The notes under the pieces were generated by a model, which was not told the DNA's origin, made no database searches, and saw only the letters and a program-made list of their open reading frames with translations. DNA of 64,000 bases from an uncultured Oscillospiraceae bacterium (GTDB taxonomy: Bacteria; Bacillota; Clostridia; Oscillospirales; Acutalibacteraceae). The DNA is taken from contig CAJJLZ010000001.1 of the NCBI GenBank assembly GCA_905192745.1, positions 298,077 to 362,076 of the forward strand, read 5' to 3'. The position numbers and the translations under genes are program-made. Below, in pieces: positions 26,363 through 35,632 of the stretch. Numbering within the stretch: the first letter of the stretch is position 1; each line of letters starts with the position of its first letter.

Positions 26363-26776
26363 TTATTCCTGCGCGAAAGCCGCGATCCGTTCCGGAATCT
26401 CGGACTTGTCGGCGGAGACCGACAGTACCATGCGGGTGCCGGCCTTCTCCGACAGCGAACCCAGCTTCTCGGCGAAATCCGCCAGCTTTTCCAGATCGCT
26501 TCCGCCGATTTTCAGTGTGGAATCCACGAAGACATCGGTGATATCGTAGTTGCCCGCGCACATGCCGGAAATGAAACCGTACAACGCCTCGAACCCCTTG
26601 ATGCCGTATTCGTCCGCCACGACCAGACGCGCCTTGGAACTGACGTCATAAATCAGGATGCCGTCCTTTTCCACGAACACCACGTTGCCCTTGGATTCCT
26701 GTACAGCCGTGTTGCACATGTCGATCAGGCGCTTTGTTTTGCCGGACCCTTTTTTGCCGAGGATTAAAGTAACCAT
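26363..26776 (-). CDS. Small P-loop protein of unknown function
   Basis: 137 residues. ATG 26776 is 8 nt after AGGAGG; the ATG 6 nt earlier is too close to the site. Walker A GKKGSGKT lies at the N-terminus, followed by a helix (KRLIDMCNTAVQ). VVFVEKDG and VFVDSTLKIGG could supply a Walker B-like strand. The size is that of a minimal RecA/NTPase core. I know it only as a conserved hypothetical of Clostridia. It lies 80 bp downstream of pgi on the same strand. Confidence 0.75.
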   Translation of the reverse strand: MVTLILGKKGSGKTKRLIDMCNTAVQESKGNVVFVEKDGILIYDVSSKARLVVADEYGIKGFEALYGFISGMCAGNYDITDVFVDSTLKIGGSDLEKLADFAEKLGSLSEKAGTRMVLSVSADKSEIPERIAAFAQE

Positions 26777-26855
26777 TTTCATTTCCTCCTAATGTATAGT
26801 ATAACCGCGAACCGCGGCGTTAGACGTCTTCCGGCGGAAACTTCCGCCCGCGCCG

Positions 26856-28196
26856 TCAGCGGCCGAGCCGCTTTTCCAGCGCCGCCTTTTCTTCTTCATA
26901 GCCGGGCTTGCCCAGCAGGGCGAACATGTTCTTCTTATAGCTTTCCACGCCGGGCTGATCGAACGGGTTGACCCCGAGCATATAGCCCGAAATGGCGCAG
27001 GCCTTTTCGAAGAAATAGATCAGATAGCCGAGCGCGGCCTCCGTCGCTTCCGGCACATGGAACACGAGGCTCGGGGTGCCGCCGTCGCTGTGGGCGAGGA
27101 CAGTACCCTCAAACGCCTTTTTATTGACATAATCCATCGTCTTCCCGGTCAGGAAGTTCAGGCCGTCCACGTTCTCGGGGTCTTCCTTGATGGTCAGCTC
27201 CTTGCGGGCCTTGTCGATCAGCACCACCGATTCGAACAGGATATTGGAACCGTCCTGCACGAACTGGCCGAGGGAATGCAGGTCGGTCGAGAAGATGACG
27301 GAGGCCGGGAACAGGCCCTTGCCGTCCTTGCCCTCGCTCTCGCCGTAGAGCTGCTTCCACCACTCCGCCATCATGCGGTAGCAGGGCTCATAAGCCACCA
27401 TCAACTCCACCGCGCGGCCCTTCCGGAGCAGGACGTTCCGGGCGGCGGCGTAGCGGTAGCAATCGTTTTTCTCAATATCCGGATCGCAGAGGGCGCTCTG
27501 CGCCTCCGCCGCGCCGGCCATGAGGGCTTCGATATCGCAGCCCGCGACCGCGATGGGCAGCAGGCCGACCGCGGTCAGCACCGAGAAACGGCCGCCCACG
27601 TCGTCCGGAACCACAAAGGTTTCGTATCCTTCCCGGTCGGCCAGGCCCTTCAGGGTGCCCCGCGCCTTATCGGTGGTGACGTAGATACGCTTTTTCGCCG
27701 CCTCCGCGCCGATGGTGCGCTCCAGATAATCCCGGAACACGCGGAACGCGATAGCCGGCTCGGTGGTGGTGCCGGATTTGGAGATCACGTTGATCGACAC
27801 CCGCCGGCCCTCGCAGAGCTCCATCAGCTCGCACAGCGCGGTGGAGCTGATATTGTTGCCGGTGAAATAGATGTCGGGGCCGTTTTTCCGCTTGGCGTTG
27901 TACCGCTCCGATTTCAGAAATTCGATTGCGGCGCGGGCGCCGAGGTACGAGCCGCCGATCCCGATGACCACAAATACGTCGGTATCCTTGCGAATGCGCT
28001 TCGCCGCTTCCTGAATACGGGAAAACTCCTCTTTATCGTAATCGGTCGGCAGGTTCAGCCAACCCAAAAAGTCGTTTCCAAGCCCGGTGCCCGCGTGGAG
28101 CATCTCGTGCGCGGCCGTAACCTGCGGCTGCAGCGCACCCAGCTCATGGGGGCGGACAAATCCCTCCAGATAACGGGTATCCAAAGTAACAGCCAT
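26856..28196 (-). CDS. pgi: Glucose-6-phosphate isomerase
   Basis: 446 residues from ATG 28196, after AAAGGAAGG. Interconverts glucose-6-phosphate and fructose-6-phosphate in glycolysis and gluconeogenesis. Sugar-phosphate-binding motifs VVIGIGGSYLGARAAIEFL and NVISKSGTTTEPAIAFRVFR are intact; DDVGGRFSVLTAVGLLPI holds the signature; the catalytic Glu lies in LGQFVQDGSN...FESV and the C-terminal signature in NPFDQPGVESYKKNMFALLG. The length matches the short Gram-positive Pgi (about 450). Confidence 0.97.
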   Translation of the reverse strand: MAVTLDTRYLEGFVRPHELGALQPQVTAAHEMLHAGTGLGNDFLGWLNLPTDYDKEEFSRIQEAAKRIRKDTDVFVVIGIGGSYLGARAAIEFLKSERYNAKRKNGPDIYFTGNNISSTALCELMELCEGRRVSINVISKSGTTTEPAIAFRVFRDYLERTIGAEAAKKRIYVTTDKARGTLKGLADREGYETFVVPDDVGGRFSVLTAVGLLPIAVAGCDIEALMAGAAEAQSALCDPDIEKNDCYRYAAARNVLLRKGRAVELMVAYEPCYRMMAEWWKQLYGESEGKDGKGLFPASVIFSTDLHSLGQFVQDGSNILFESVVLIDKARKELTIKEDPENVDGLNFLTGKTMDYVNKKAFEGTVLAHSDGGTPSLVFHVPEATEAALGYLIYFFEKACAISGYMLGVNPFDQPGVESYKKNMFALLGKPGYEEEKAALEKRLGR

Positions 28197-28269
28197 GATG
28201 GGATTCCTTCCTTTCTCGTTGGAATGCAAACGATAACGGTCCAGAATCACCGACCGTTTATCTGCTTAC

Positions 28270-28298
28270 ATTTTACAATACTTGACGGCGGTTTGCAA
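28270..28298 (-). promoter_or_regulatory. Promoter of pgi
   Basis: On the minus strand: TTGCAA (28293-28298), 17-nt spacer, TAAAAT (28270-28275); start expected near 28263, about 67 nt before the ATG. Confidence 0.75.
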
Positions 28299-28400
28299 CC
28301 TTAATCGTGTTACCTTCACTAAAATTTTACCATTTGGCCCCGGCAGGCGGGAGAAACGGCGGGAAACCGCCGGGCGCGGGCGGACAAGCCCCCTTCGATG

Positions 28401-28430
28401 GAAAACGGCGCGGTTTAAAAAACCGCGCCG
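28401..28430 (-). terminator. Terminator of the DUF5107 gene
   Basis: 10-bp GC-rich stem (28406-28415 and 28421-28430, loop TAAAA) followed on the minus strand by TTTT. It lies 45 bp after the stop of the DUF5107 gene. Confidence 0.75.
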
Positions 28431-28475
28431 AGAACAGACGATATGTCCAATAAAAACGCAGACCCCCGCAGCCGC

Positions 28476-30497
28476 CTACCGCGCCCGCTTCCTTGCGGGA
28501 CGGCGCCGGGCGGCGTCGCACTGCCGGTAATCGAACTGCGGCGGAACCTCCGCCGTATCGGGATCAAAGGGAAGGCCTCCGCGGGCCGCCTTCTGACCGG
28601 CGATTTCGAGATACAGGTCGGTGATCGTCCGCTCCCCCTCCCGAATGTCGGGAAGGACGATGCCGCCGCCCTCATACAGCACCGCTTCCGCCTGCTCGAT
28701 ATGGCCGAGGCGGCAGTGTGCCAAAGCGATGTATATTTTTACCCGGCCGATGGAACGAATCTCTTCGGAGAATTCATCCGAAAGCTCCAGCGCTTCTTCG
28801 TTCCTGCCCGCCGCCACCAGCAGTTCCATGGCCTCCTTGGCGAGGGAGGCGTCCTGAAGCCGCATACGGCTTGCCTTCGCGGCCAGGGCCGCGGCTGCTC
28901 CGCCGTCCCCCAGAAGCCTTTTCCAGTGCGCCAGCACGTACAGGGCCCAGGGCGAAGGACAGAGCATATAGGAACGCTCGAGCCTCTCTCCGGCTTCCCG
29001 CGGCCGGTTGGAGCAGAGGAGCGCCACGCCCAGCTGGAGCTGCGTATACCAGTTCATCCGGTCGCCGCCGTCGGCCGCCTGCCGGAGCAGGTCAACCCAT
29101 TCGTCCTGAAGCATCCAGGAAACGGGAATCTCGTCCGCCGCGTGTTCAGGCATGGTGCCGCGCTTCAGAAGATGCACCCAGTCCGCCTGCTCCCCGCCGA
29201 CCTCGCCGAAATCGAGATGCGCCGCTATGGGGGGACGGCCGTCGGTTTCCCGCCGCCGGTTTTCGAGCGCGCCCCAGCCGCTTCCGCGGAACAGCAGTCC
29301 GCCCGTCGCGGGCGCTTTTGCCATCGGTCTGGTTTCCGTGAGCATTTCCTCCAGCCGTTCCGCCGTGACGATCTCATCCAGCCGCGCGGCCACCTCGGCC
29401 TTGGCTCCCTGCCACTCGCCGTGAACCGCGTTCCCGTCGGCGTTCATCGCGCCGTATCCCTCCAGCCATTCCCAAGTGGTATGGGGCGGCATGGGGAGGC
29501 ATTCATACTGGGTGTGGGCCAGACCGGCCTGAATTTCGATGTACCGGTCGGCGCTGCCGTCCTCCGTCAAATATTCCTGCCAGCGGTCGCCTCCGGGATT
29601 CTGCCCCCAGCAGAACAGCTTCCGACCCTTCAGCCGGTGGGTGGAGGTCTGGATCAGGCCGTAGCCGTCGGCGTCCAGCGCCGCCTCATACCGCCTGCCC
29701 AGCTCGGGAAGCTTGTAGAAGAAATCCATCGCCGCGGGGACGTTGGCGGGATAGGTCGCGTCGTCTCCGTGATAATCCAGCATGTTCTGGAGGCTGACGT
29801 TATTGTCCGCCATATAGGCGGAATCGGCGTTCACCACGATCCGGGTGTCCGGCGTTTCGGAGACGGCGGTATTGCTCCACCAGTACATGGGGACGACCTC
29901 GGGCAGGGGGTTGATGATGCGGCAGCGCGCGTACAGCAGGCGGGAATCCTCCGGCAGGAAGAAATCCATCTGCTGCACCACGCGGCGGATCCGGTGGAAC
30001 TCGTACATACGGAGCACGGGGGTGCCGTCGGCCAGAGCGGTCGTCGTGGTGAACAGGGGGGAACAGGTATGCACGTTATGGCCGAACATACCGCAGTTCC
30101 ATTCCACGCCGCCGGAGGTCCACGCGTTCCGGACGGCGAGGTTGCAGGGACGCATGACCGGATTGCAGTAAAGCAGTTCGCGTCCCTTTTCCTTATCGAT
30201 CAGCGACATCAGTTTCCCGCCCCATTCGGGCAGGAAGGTCGCCTTTAAATACCCGTTTTCCAGCACTACCGCGTTCATTGTCCGGTTGTGGAGGTCTCTG
30301 GTATACATATCCTGCATTTTATACGGATAGACGGAGGGAACCTGACCGTAACCGATGAAAAGCTCATCGTCCTCCCCCAGGCCGGAATCGCCGTTTCGGA
30401 ACGAAAAGTTCAGCTTGGTCAGCGGGGGAAGCGACGAAACGCCGTTCATTTCCTGACACGGCATGGAAAATTGAGACTGTTTCAAAATAGAAGCCAT
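28476..30497 (-). CDS. DUF5107 domain protein with C-terminal TPR-like helices
   Basis: 673 residues; ATG 30497 with GGAGA 9 nt upstream. The N-terminal ~350 residues are a galactose-mutarotase-like beta-sandwich of the DUF5107 type: YLKATFLPEWGGKLMSLIDK, GGVEWNCGMFGHNVHTCSPL, VVPMYWWSNTAVSE, GDRWQEYL. The rest (about 480-650) is alpha-helical with TPR-like spacing (LLCSNRPREAGERLERSY, ALSDEFSEEIRSIGRVKIYI). No signal peptide, so cytosolic. The family is found with carbohydrate-active genes but has no settled activity; a link with the beta-1,2-glucan synthase 8 kb away is conceivable only. Confidence 0.85.
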   Translation of the reverse strand: MASILKQSQFSMPCQEMNGVSSLPPLTKLNFSFRNGDSGLGEDDELFIGYGQVPSVYPYKMQDMYTRDLHNRTMNAVVLENGYLKATFLPEWGGKLMSLIDKEKGRELLYCNPVMRPCNLAVRNAWTSGGVEWNCGMFGHNVHTCSPLFTTTTALADGTPVLRMYEFHRIRRVVQQMDFFLPEDSRLLYARCRIINPLPEVVPMYWWSNTAVSETPDTRIVVNADSAYMADNNVSLQNMLDYHGDDATYPANVPAAMDFFYKLPELGRRYEAALDADGYGLIQTSTHRLKGRKLFCWGQNPGGDRWQEYLTEDGSADRYIEIQAGLAHTQYECLPMPPHTTWEWLEGYGAMNADGNAVHGEWQGAKAEVAARLDEIVTAERLEEMLTETRPMAKAPATGGLLFRGSGWGALENRRRETDGRPPIAAHLDFGEVGGEQADWVHLLKRGTMPEHAADEIPVSWMLQDEWVDLLRQAADGGDRMNWYTQLQLGVALLCSNRPREAGERLERSYMLCPSPWALYVLAHWKRLLGDGGAAAALAAKASRMRLQDASLAKEAMELLVAAGRNEEALELSDEFSEEIRSIGRVKIYIALAHCRLGHIEQAEAVLYEGGGIVLPDIREGERTITDLYLEIAGQKAARGGLPFDPDTAEVPPQFDYRQCDAARRRPARKRAR

Positions 30498-30644
30498 TTT
30501 AATCGCTCTCCGTCTCTGTTAGGATTACAGTATTACAATGTAAACCTATCATACCGCCCCGGGCAAGTCAATAGCCCCCGGGCGGAAGCGCGCCGCATTC
30601 CGGCCCGGTTTTGGAAAGACAGCAAATATGGAATGGCCGCCCGC

Positions 30645-30707
30645 AAAAAAAGGAGGGTTCGGGGCGGCGGAATCCCCTTCCATTCCGCGCGGCGCGAACC
30701 CTTTTTA
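30645..30707 (-). terminator. Terminator of the D-alanyl-D-alanine carboxypeptidase gene
   Basis: Outer arms AAGGAGGGTTCG (from 30650) and CGAACCCTTTTT (to 30706) with an inner GCGGAAT/ATTCCGC pairing; on the minus strand the stem is followed by TTTTTTT. It lies 48 bp after the gene's stop. Confidence 0.75.
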
Positions 30708-30754
30708 TTTCGGCTTTCCGTCCGGTTTTCCCTCTGCCGTCCCTTTCCCGGGTA

Positions 30755-32023
30755 TCAGGCGATCAGGGCGGTGAACAGACGGGCAAACGCCCGGCCGAAG
30801 CCAAGCCTTTCCACCGCGCGGGCGGCGTATACGTCGTATTCCGCGGCTACACCCCCGTCCAGAGTCAGGGTCAGTTTGCCGATGATCTGACGTTCATAGA
30901 CCGGCGCCTCCAGATTCTCCGCCAGTTCGAACGACTGGGTGATCTCCTTTTCCTGTCCCTTCTTAATCAGCAGGGGAGAAAGCGCGTCCATCTGAGGCTG
31001 TACGGTCGTTTCCACCCCCCGGAGCACCCGGACCGGGGTAAGGGCGGATTCATCCACCTGGGGGGTATAGACGGCATAGTTGGCAAACCCGTAATCCAGC
31101 ATTTTCCGTGCGCCGCCGAAGCGTTCGTCGGTGGTGGTACAGCCCAGAATCACCGCGCACAGCCCCATTCCGTCCCGGCTGGCAGTGGCGGACAGACAGT
31201 GCCCGGCCTTGCTGGTGGTGCCGGTTTTCAGGCCGGTCGCCCCGGAATAATGCCGGATCAGCTTATTGGTGTTGACCAACTGGGATTTGCCGTCCCGCAG
31301 GGTATCCATCCAGATGGTGGTGTATTCGGTAATTTTCGGGTGCCGCATCAGCTCCCGGGACATCAGCGCCACGTCGTTGGCGGAGGAATACGCCGCCTCG
31401 TCCAGACCGCAGCAGTCGGTGAAAAGGGTATCGTTCATGCCCAGCTCGGCCGCCCGCTCATTCATCCGGGCCACAAAGCCCTCTTCCGATCCGCAGATCC
31501 GTTCGGCCATCATGGCGCAGGCGTCGTTGGCGGAAACCACCGCAATCGCCTTCAGCAGCTCATGCACGGTCATGGTTTCCCCTTCCTCCAGCCAGATCTG
31601 GGAGCCGCCCAGCGAGGCCGCGTGGGCGGAGCAGGTCACCGGCTCGTCAAAGGTCAGCAGCCCGTTTGCCTCCGCCTCCATAATCAGCAGCAGGGTCATC
31701 ACCTTGGTGACCGATGCGATCGGCAGCTTTTCGTGCGGATTTTTTTCAAACAGCACCTGCCCGCTCGACAGTTCGATCAACATCGCGGATTTTCCGCCGA
31801 TCACCAAAGACGACGCGTCCGTCGGAACCGCCTCATCCGCCGCCGCCCAGACCGGCGCTTCCTCGCTGGTTGCCTGAGCCGCCGTCTCGCCCGCCTCAGT
31901 ATCCACGATGATCTGTGTTCCGCCCCCGTCCGCCCTCACGGACAGCGTGCCCGCCGCCGTCATCATCGCGGCGCAGACCGCCGCCAGCCATCGTTTTCCC
32001 TTTAATTTTTTCATGACTATCAT
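30755..32023 (-). CDS. D-alanyl-D-alanine carboxypeptidase (DacF-like, class A low-molecular-weight PBP)
   Basis: 422 residues; ATG 32023 is 6 nt after AAAGGG, but the ATG at 32014 is possible. Signal peptide at residues 4-30 ending near SVRA. The peptidase S11 motifs are complete: ASVTK (SxxK nucleophile), SAN (SxN) and KTGTTSKAG (KTG). A C-terminal beta domain (from about residue 330, LTPVRVLRGVETTVQPQ) is followed by a hydrophobic/amphipathic end (AFARLFTALIA) for membrane attachment. It trims the terminal D-Ala of peptidoglycan stem peptides outside the membrane. Single-gene transcript. Confidence 0.93.
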   Translation of the reverse strand: MIVMKKLKGKRWLAAVCAAMMTAAGTLSVRADGGGTQIIVDTEAGETAAQATSEEAPVWAAADEAVPTDASSLVIGGKSAMLIELSSGQVLFEKNPHEKLPIASVTKVMTLLLIMEAEANGLLTFDEPVTCSAHAASLGGSQIWLEEGETMTVHELLKAIAVVSANDACAMMAERICGSEEGFVARMNERAAELGMNDTLFTDCCGLDEAAYSSANDVALMSRELMRHPKITEYTTIWMDTLRDGKSQLVNTNKLIRHYSGATGLKTGTTSKAGHCLSATASRDGMGLCAVILGCTTTDERFGGARKMLDYGFANYAVYTPQVDESALTPVRVLRGVETTVQPQMDALSPLLIKKGQEKEITQSFELAENLEAPVYERQIIGKLTLTLDGGVAAEYDVYAARAVERLGFGRAFARLFTALIA

Positions 32024-32326
32024 CAACCACCCTTTCGCTGTATTCCGTCCGCGTTTGAAGCGCCTTTCGCGTTCCTTGTTTACCGCCGCCGTTCCGCAGG
32101 GTTTGCCCTATGTACTTATATGCGCGGGGCGCCCGGTTTATGGCTTTTGATGAGCCGGGAAAATGGAGAAACGGGAGAACGGTGGGCGGAGGACGGCAAG
32201 CGGGTGGACGACGGATACAAAATTGTAAAAAAATAGTTACAGTGCTGTAGTTGCATTTGGCTGGAATTGTGCTATATTTCAGGTAAGTTAAACCAAATCC
32301 ATACGGAATGGAGAGGCGTGAATCGT
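32024..32326. other. Intergenic region between divergent dacF-like and WG-repeat genes
   Basis: About 300 bp. The right part holds the plus-strand promoter listed at 32251-32278. The left part should hold the minus-strand promoter; a TATAAG hexamer occurs near 32115 on that strand without a convincing -35. No RNA gene or conserved ORF is visible. Confidence 0.5.
32251..32278 (+). promoter_or_regulatory. Promoter of the WG-repeat lipoprotein gene
   Basis: -35 TTGCAT (32251-32256), 16-nt spacer, -10 TATATT (32273-32278), in an AT-rich stretch that contrasts with its surroundings. Confidence 0.65.
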
Positions 32327-33868
32327 ATGAAGCTTATAAATGTCCGGGGGTCCCGGCGGATTGCGGCGGGGCTGTGCGCAGGACTGTGCCTGCTGCTGCC
32401 GGCTTGCCGGACGCAGCAGACAGCCTCCTCTTCGGAAGCAGAGGAGTCCTCTTCCTCCGCGGCCCGGACCGCCGAACCGTCTTCGTCGTCCGCGTTCATT
32501 CCCTCCGCCGACCTTACGGCGGAAGGAATGCCGCCGCCCGCGGGCCTCTCGGCCATCGAGGGACGGATGCTGTGGCCGGTTGAAGTGGTGACGGGAACGG
32601 AATACTCCCTTGACGGGAACTGGTACAAATTCATCAATGAAAAAGGCGAGCCGCTGACGGACACAAAATATTTCACCTACAGCTACATCCGCGACAGAGA
32701 AGGCCGCTGCGAGTACCTGACCGCGGAAAATGAAGACGCCATCGACGTGTTCACCATGGACGGGAAGAAGATTCAATCGGTCAAGGGGGAATGGCTCGAA
32801 ATCCATCCGGAGCAGAAAATGATGACCGTCTGTCTGGAAAGGGACTTTGATCCCGTTTTCGGGTATATCTCCCGCCTCACGCTGTGCGACCTGACAACCG
32901 GCGGGCGGCTGCTGCAAAACGACTATACGTCCATCACATTCGTCAGCCGGAATACGGTGCGGCTGGTCGATGCGGACGGGAACGAATATTTCTGCAACCT
33001 CCGCCAGGGCGAGAGCAGCCGCGTCCTGCTGGAAGGCTGCGCCATCCCTTCCTACACTTCCTTTCTGGAGGACAGCGGCGACTGGCTGGTCTGCGCGACC
33101 GACCGGCCGCGGGAGGAATATACCGACGACGGCGATGTGCTGACCAACGATGTGCTGTACGGCTATCTGGGACCGGACGGAAAATGGGCGATTCCTCCGC
33201 AGTATGAAGGGGCCACCCCGTTCCTCGGAAACTATGCCGGGCTGAAAATGCCGGACGGCCGCTGGCATTTTATCGACCGGCAGGGGAATACCGTCGCCGG
33301 AGAGGGGTACGCCCAGATCAGTTATTCGTACTACGAGGTCCCCTTTTTTGAAGTCAAGGACCACGAATGGTCCTCATCGGCAAGCGTCCGGCGGCTTGAC
33401 CGGAACCTGCAGCCGGTGAAAAAGGAGGGCTGGGTGAACGGCGCATGGTATCACGACGATCAGCTGATTGTCGATCTGCCGGCGGAGTACAGCCATATCG
33501 TGCGGGTAGACTGGCCGATGATTCTCGTCTCCAACAACGCGCGAACCGCTATGTACCTCATGAACGCCGAATCCGGCGTGGGAAAAGCGCTGCCCCGGTA
33601 TTACTCCTCCATCCAGAAATTCCGTGACTGGTATATCGGTTATCCCGATTATTCCTGGCAGGAGACCGTCATTCTGGACGCGGAGGGAAACAAGCTGACC
33701 GGCACCGTGTTTCAGCGTTTTCCCACCGCTTTGGAAAATTATTGGAGGTCCAGCAATCTGTTGTGCGAGGACTACCTGTGGGTCACTACCGGACAATATC
33801 AGGGATATGTCAACATAAACGGCGACTGGGTATACCGGGAATCCCGGTTTCAAAACCTGCTCGATTGA
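32327..33868 (+). CDS. WG-repeat lipoprotein
   Basis: 513 residues from ATG 32327 (GAGAGG 11 nt upstream). Signal peptide with lipobox LLPAC, Cys near residue 25, followed by a Ser/Glu-rich linker (SSSEAEESSSSAAR). The mature part carries WG/KWG-type beta repeats: NWYKFINEKGEPLTDTKYF, LYGYLGPDGKWAIPPQYEGA, GRWHFIDRQGNTVAGEGYA, and later weaker copies ending GYVNINGDWVYRES. WG repeats usually form extracellular beta-propeller-like or solenoid binding modules. A second lipoprotein gene follows after 33 bp, so they probably form an operon. Confidence 0.85.
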   Translation: MKLINVRGSRRIAAGLCAGLCLLLPACRTQQTASSSEAEESSSSAARTAEPSSSSAFIPSADLTAEGMPPPAGLSAIEGRMLWPVEVVTGTEYSLDGNWYKFINEKGEPLTDTKYFTYSYIRDREGRCEYLTAENEDAIDVFTMDGKKIQSVKGEWLEIHPEQKMMTVCLERDFDPVFGYISRLTLCDLTTGGRLLQNDYTSITFVSRNTVRLVDADGNEYFCNLRQGESSRVLLEGCAIPSYTSFLEDSGDWLVCATDRPREEYTDDGDVLTNDVLYGYLGPDGKWAIPPQYEGATPFLGNYAGLKMPDGRWHFIDRQGNTVAGEGYAQISYSYYEVPFFEVKDHEWSSSASVRRLDRNLQPVKKEGWVNGAWYHDDQLIVDLPAEYSHIVRVDWPMILVSNNARTAMYLMNAESGVGKALPRYYSSIQKFRDWYIGYPDYSWQETVILDAEGNKLTGTVFQRFPTALENYWRSSNLLCEDYLWVTTGQYQGYVNINGDWVYRESRFQNLLD

Positions 33869-33901
33869 TTCCGCCGCTTGAATAACAGAAAGGAGTTCTT
33901 C

Positions 33902-34870
33902 ATGAAAATGAAAAAAAGGTTCCTCATCGGAACCGCCGTTCTCTGTGTCCTGTGCTTTTTGCCCTCCTTCGCCGGCTGCCGCCGCGGCGCGGCTTCATCC
34001 GAACCGTCCTCCATTCCGGAGACAACCTCCTCCCGCGCAGGGGAAACCTCTTCAACCAGCGCGGCCGACGGTCCGCCGTTCACCCGGAAAAACCTGCCCC
34101 GGCTGGACGGATCAACCGCCAACATCCCCATGGCAGCGCTCATGGTGCAGCGTTTGCTGGGCGTGTCGGCCGAGGAGGCGGATACCCTGATCGATTTTTC
34201 CACCACGCCGAACGCCTATCTGGCCCTGATTGAAAAGGAAGCCGATCTGCTTCTGGTGTACGAGGCGGACGAGTCAATCAAAAAACAGATCCAGCAATCC
34301 GGCGTGGAGCTCGAATATCACCCCATCGGCCGGGACGCGCTGGTTTTTCTGACCAATCAGGAGAACCCCGTCATCTCCCTGACCACCCGGCAGATTCAGG
34401 ATATTTATCAGGGGAAAATCACCAACTGGTCGGCGCTCGGCGGCGAGGATAAGACCATCGAGGCCTACCAGCGCCCGGAAAAATCCGGCTCGCAGGCGCT
34501 GATGGTCAAGCTGGTGATGAAGGACCTGCCGCTGATGGAAGCGCCGACCGACCGGTACCCCGCCGGAATGGGCGACCTGATCGACGTGCTGGCCACCTAT
34601 GAAAATAAGGGGAATGCGCTGGGCTATTCCGTATATTATTACGCGAGCAATATGTATGCCCTTCCCGAACTGCGGCTGCTGGCGGTGGACGGCGTAACCC
34701 CTTCCTCCGAAACCATTGCGGACGCGAGCTATCCGTTCCTCAATGAGTTTTACGCGGTTATCCGCAAGAGCGAGCCGGAAAACGGATCGACGCGCCGGCT
34801 GCTGAACTGGGTGTTGTCCGATGAAGGGAAACAGGCGATGGAGGACGCGGGATACGTCAGCGTCTCCTGA
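33902..34870 (+). CDS. PstS-like substrate-binding lipoprotein
   Basis: 322 residues from ATG 33902 with AAAGGAG upstream. Signal peptide and lipobox (SFAGC), Ser-rich linker, then a type II periplasmic binding fold of the PstS type: NLPRLDGSTANIPMAALMVQ, IDFSTTPNAYLALIEKEADLL, IQDIYQGKITNWSALGGEDK, YQRPEKSGSQALM and LNWVLSDEGKQAMEDAGYV. The phosphate-binding elements DGST and SGSQ are recognisable. No pstCAB permease genes are near, so it may act as a phosphate scavenger or sensor, or bind another oxyanion. Confidence 0.85.
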   Translation: MKMKKRFLIGTAVLCVLCFLPSFAGCRRGAASSEPSSIPETTSSRAGETSSTSAADGPPFTRKNLPRLDGSTANIPMAALMVQRLLGVSAEEADTLIDFSTTPNAYLALIEKEADLLLVYEADESIKKQIQQSGVELEYHPIGRDALVFLTNQENPVISLTTRQIQDIYQGKITNWSALGGEDKTIEAYQRPEKSGSQALMVKLVMKDLPLMEAPTDRYPAGMGDLIDVLATYENKGNALGYSVYYYASNMYALPELRLLAVDGVTPSSETIADASYPFLNEFYAVIRKSEPENGSTRRLLNWVLSDEGKQAMEDAGYVSVS

Positions 34871-34943
34871 CCCGTCCGCGGTCCTTCGGCCGCCCCGCCA
34901 CGGCGGCTGGGTACGGAACGTCCGCCGCGCTGCCCATATAAAA

Positions 34944-34975
34944 CGGCCGCAAAACAAAACGTTTTGCGGCGGCTT
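34944..34975. terminator. Hairpin between convergent genes, probable bidirectional terminator
   Basis: 10-bp perfect stem (34946-34955 and 34961-34970, loop AAAAC). Downstream T content is modest in both directions (CTTTATATGTTTTT plus; CGTTTTATAT minus). Confidence 0.5.
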
Positions 34976-35002
34976 TATATGTTTTTCCAATCGGCCGGCG
35001 GT

Positions 35003-35632
35003 TCACGGGGAAGCAATCAGCAGACTGAGGGAGAACGCCGCGGCGGCGGACAGCGCGCCGACAAGCAGCTCCCGCGGGGTGTGGCGCTTCAGCGTCAGGG
35101 AGGACCAGACCACCGCGGCAAACACGGCCGCGCAGGGGAGGATGCCCGCCCATCCGAAAAACCAGCACAGCAGGATCAGCGGCCCGGCGATGCCGCAGGC
35201 GTGGCCGCTCGCCCGGAGCCGGATGACCTTGTTCAGCAGGAGCAGTACCGCAACCGACAGAAAATACGTCCAGTAAATCAGCAGCAGCCCCGCGGAGGCC
35301 CGCGTGAAAAGGCCGTAGAGCAGCGCGGCCGTGTAACCGGCAAAATTCATCACAAAGGCCAGATTCCGCTCTCCTTCCCGGCCCTTCTTTTTCCATCCCG
35401 GAAGGAGGGCGGCCAGCGGGTAGGCGAACAGAGGAACCAGCACCAGCAGGGCGAGGGACCAGAGCAGCGCGGCCACGCCGGAGAACAGGCTTCGGCGGCT
35501 GAAAAACAGGATTAGCAGCAGCGCGCACACCAGTGCCGGCGGAACCGTGACGGCGCGGACGAACCGGGCCGTCTTCGCCTTCGCCGGGGACGCTCCTTCC
35601 TCGGTGGCTTTCCGCTGTGACCGTTCAGTCAT
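35003..35632 (-). CDS. PAP2-like membrane phosphatase, divergent
   Basis: 209 residues. Its start overlaps the degV stop by 8 nt (ATGACTGA). Five to six hydrophobic spans. Instead of the canonical KxxxxxxRP-PSGH-SRxxxxxHxxxD set it shows NKVIRLRASGHACG and SSLTLKRHTPRELLVGA. The SGH and the late R..H are present, but the final Asp is Glu and the first motif is loose. Members hydrolyse lipid phosphates such as undecaprenyl or phosphatidyl phosphates. Activity is likely but unproven. Confidence 0.75.
   Translation of the reverse strand: MTERSQRKATEEGASPAKAKTARFVRAVTVPPALVCALLLILFFSRRSLFSGVAALLWSLALLVLVPLFAYPLAALLPGWKKKGREGERNLAFVMNFAGYTAALLYGLFTRASAGLLLIYWTYFLSVAVLLLLNKVIRLRASGHACGIAGPLILLCWFFGWAGILPCAAVFAAVVWSSLTLKRHTPRELLVGALSAAAAFSLSLLIASP

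Noticed and set aside
28443..30248. Plus-strand frame of 601 codons opposite the DUF5107 gene
   Set aside because: Shadow with low-complexity composition; no ribosome binding site or domain.
30611..32005. Plus-strand frame of 464 codons opposite the carboxypeptidase gene
   Set aside because: Antisense shadow; the minus strand has complete SxxK, SxN and KTG motifs, a signal peptide and a terminator.
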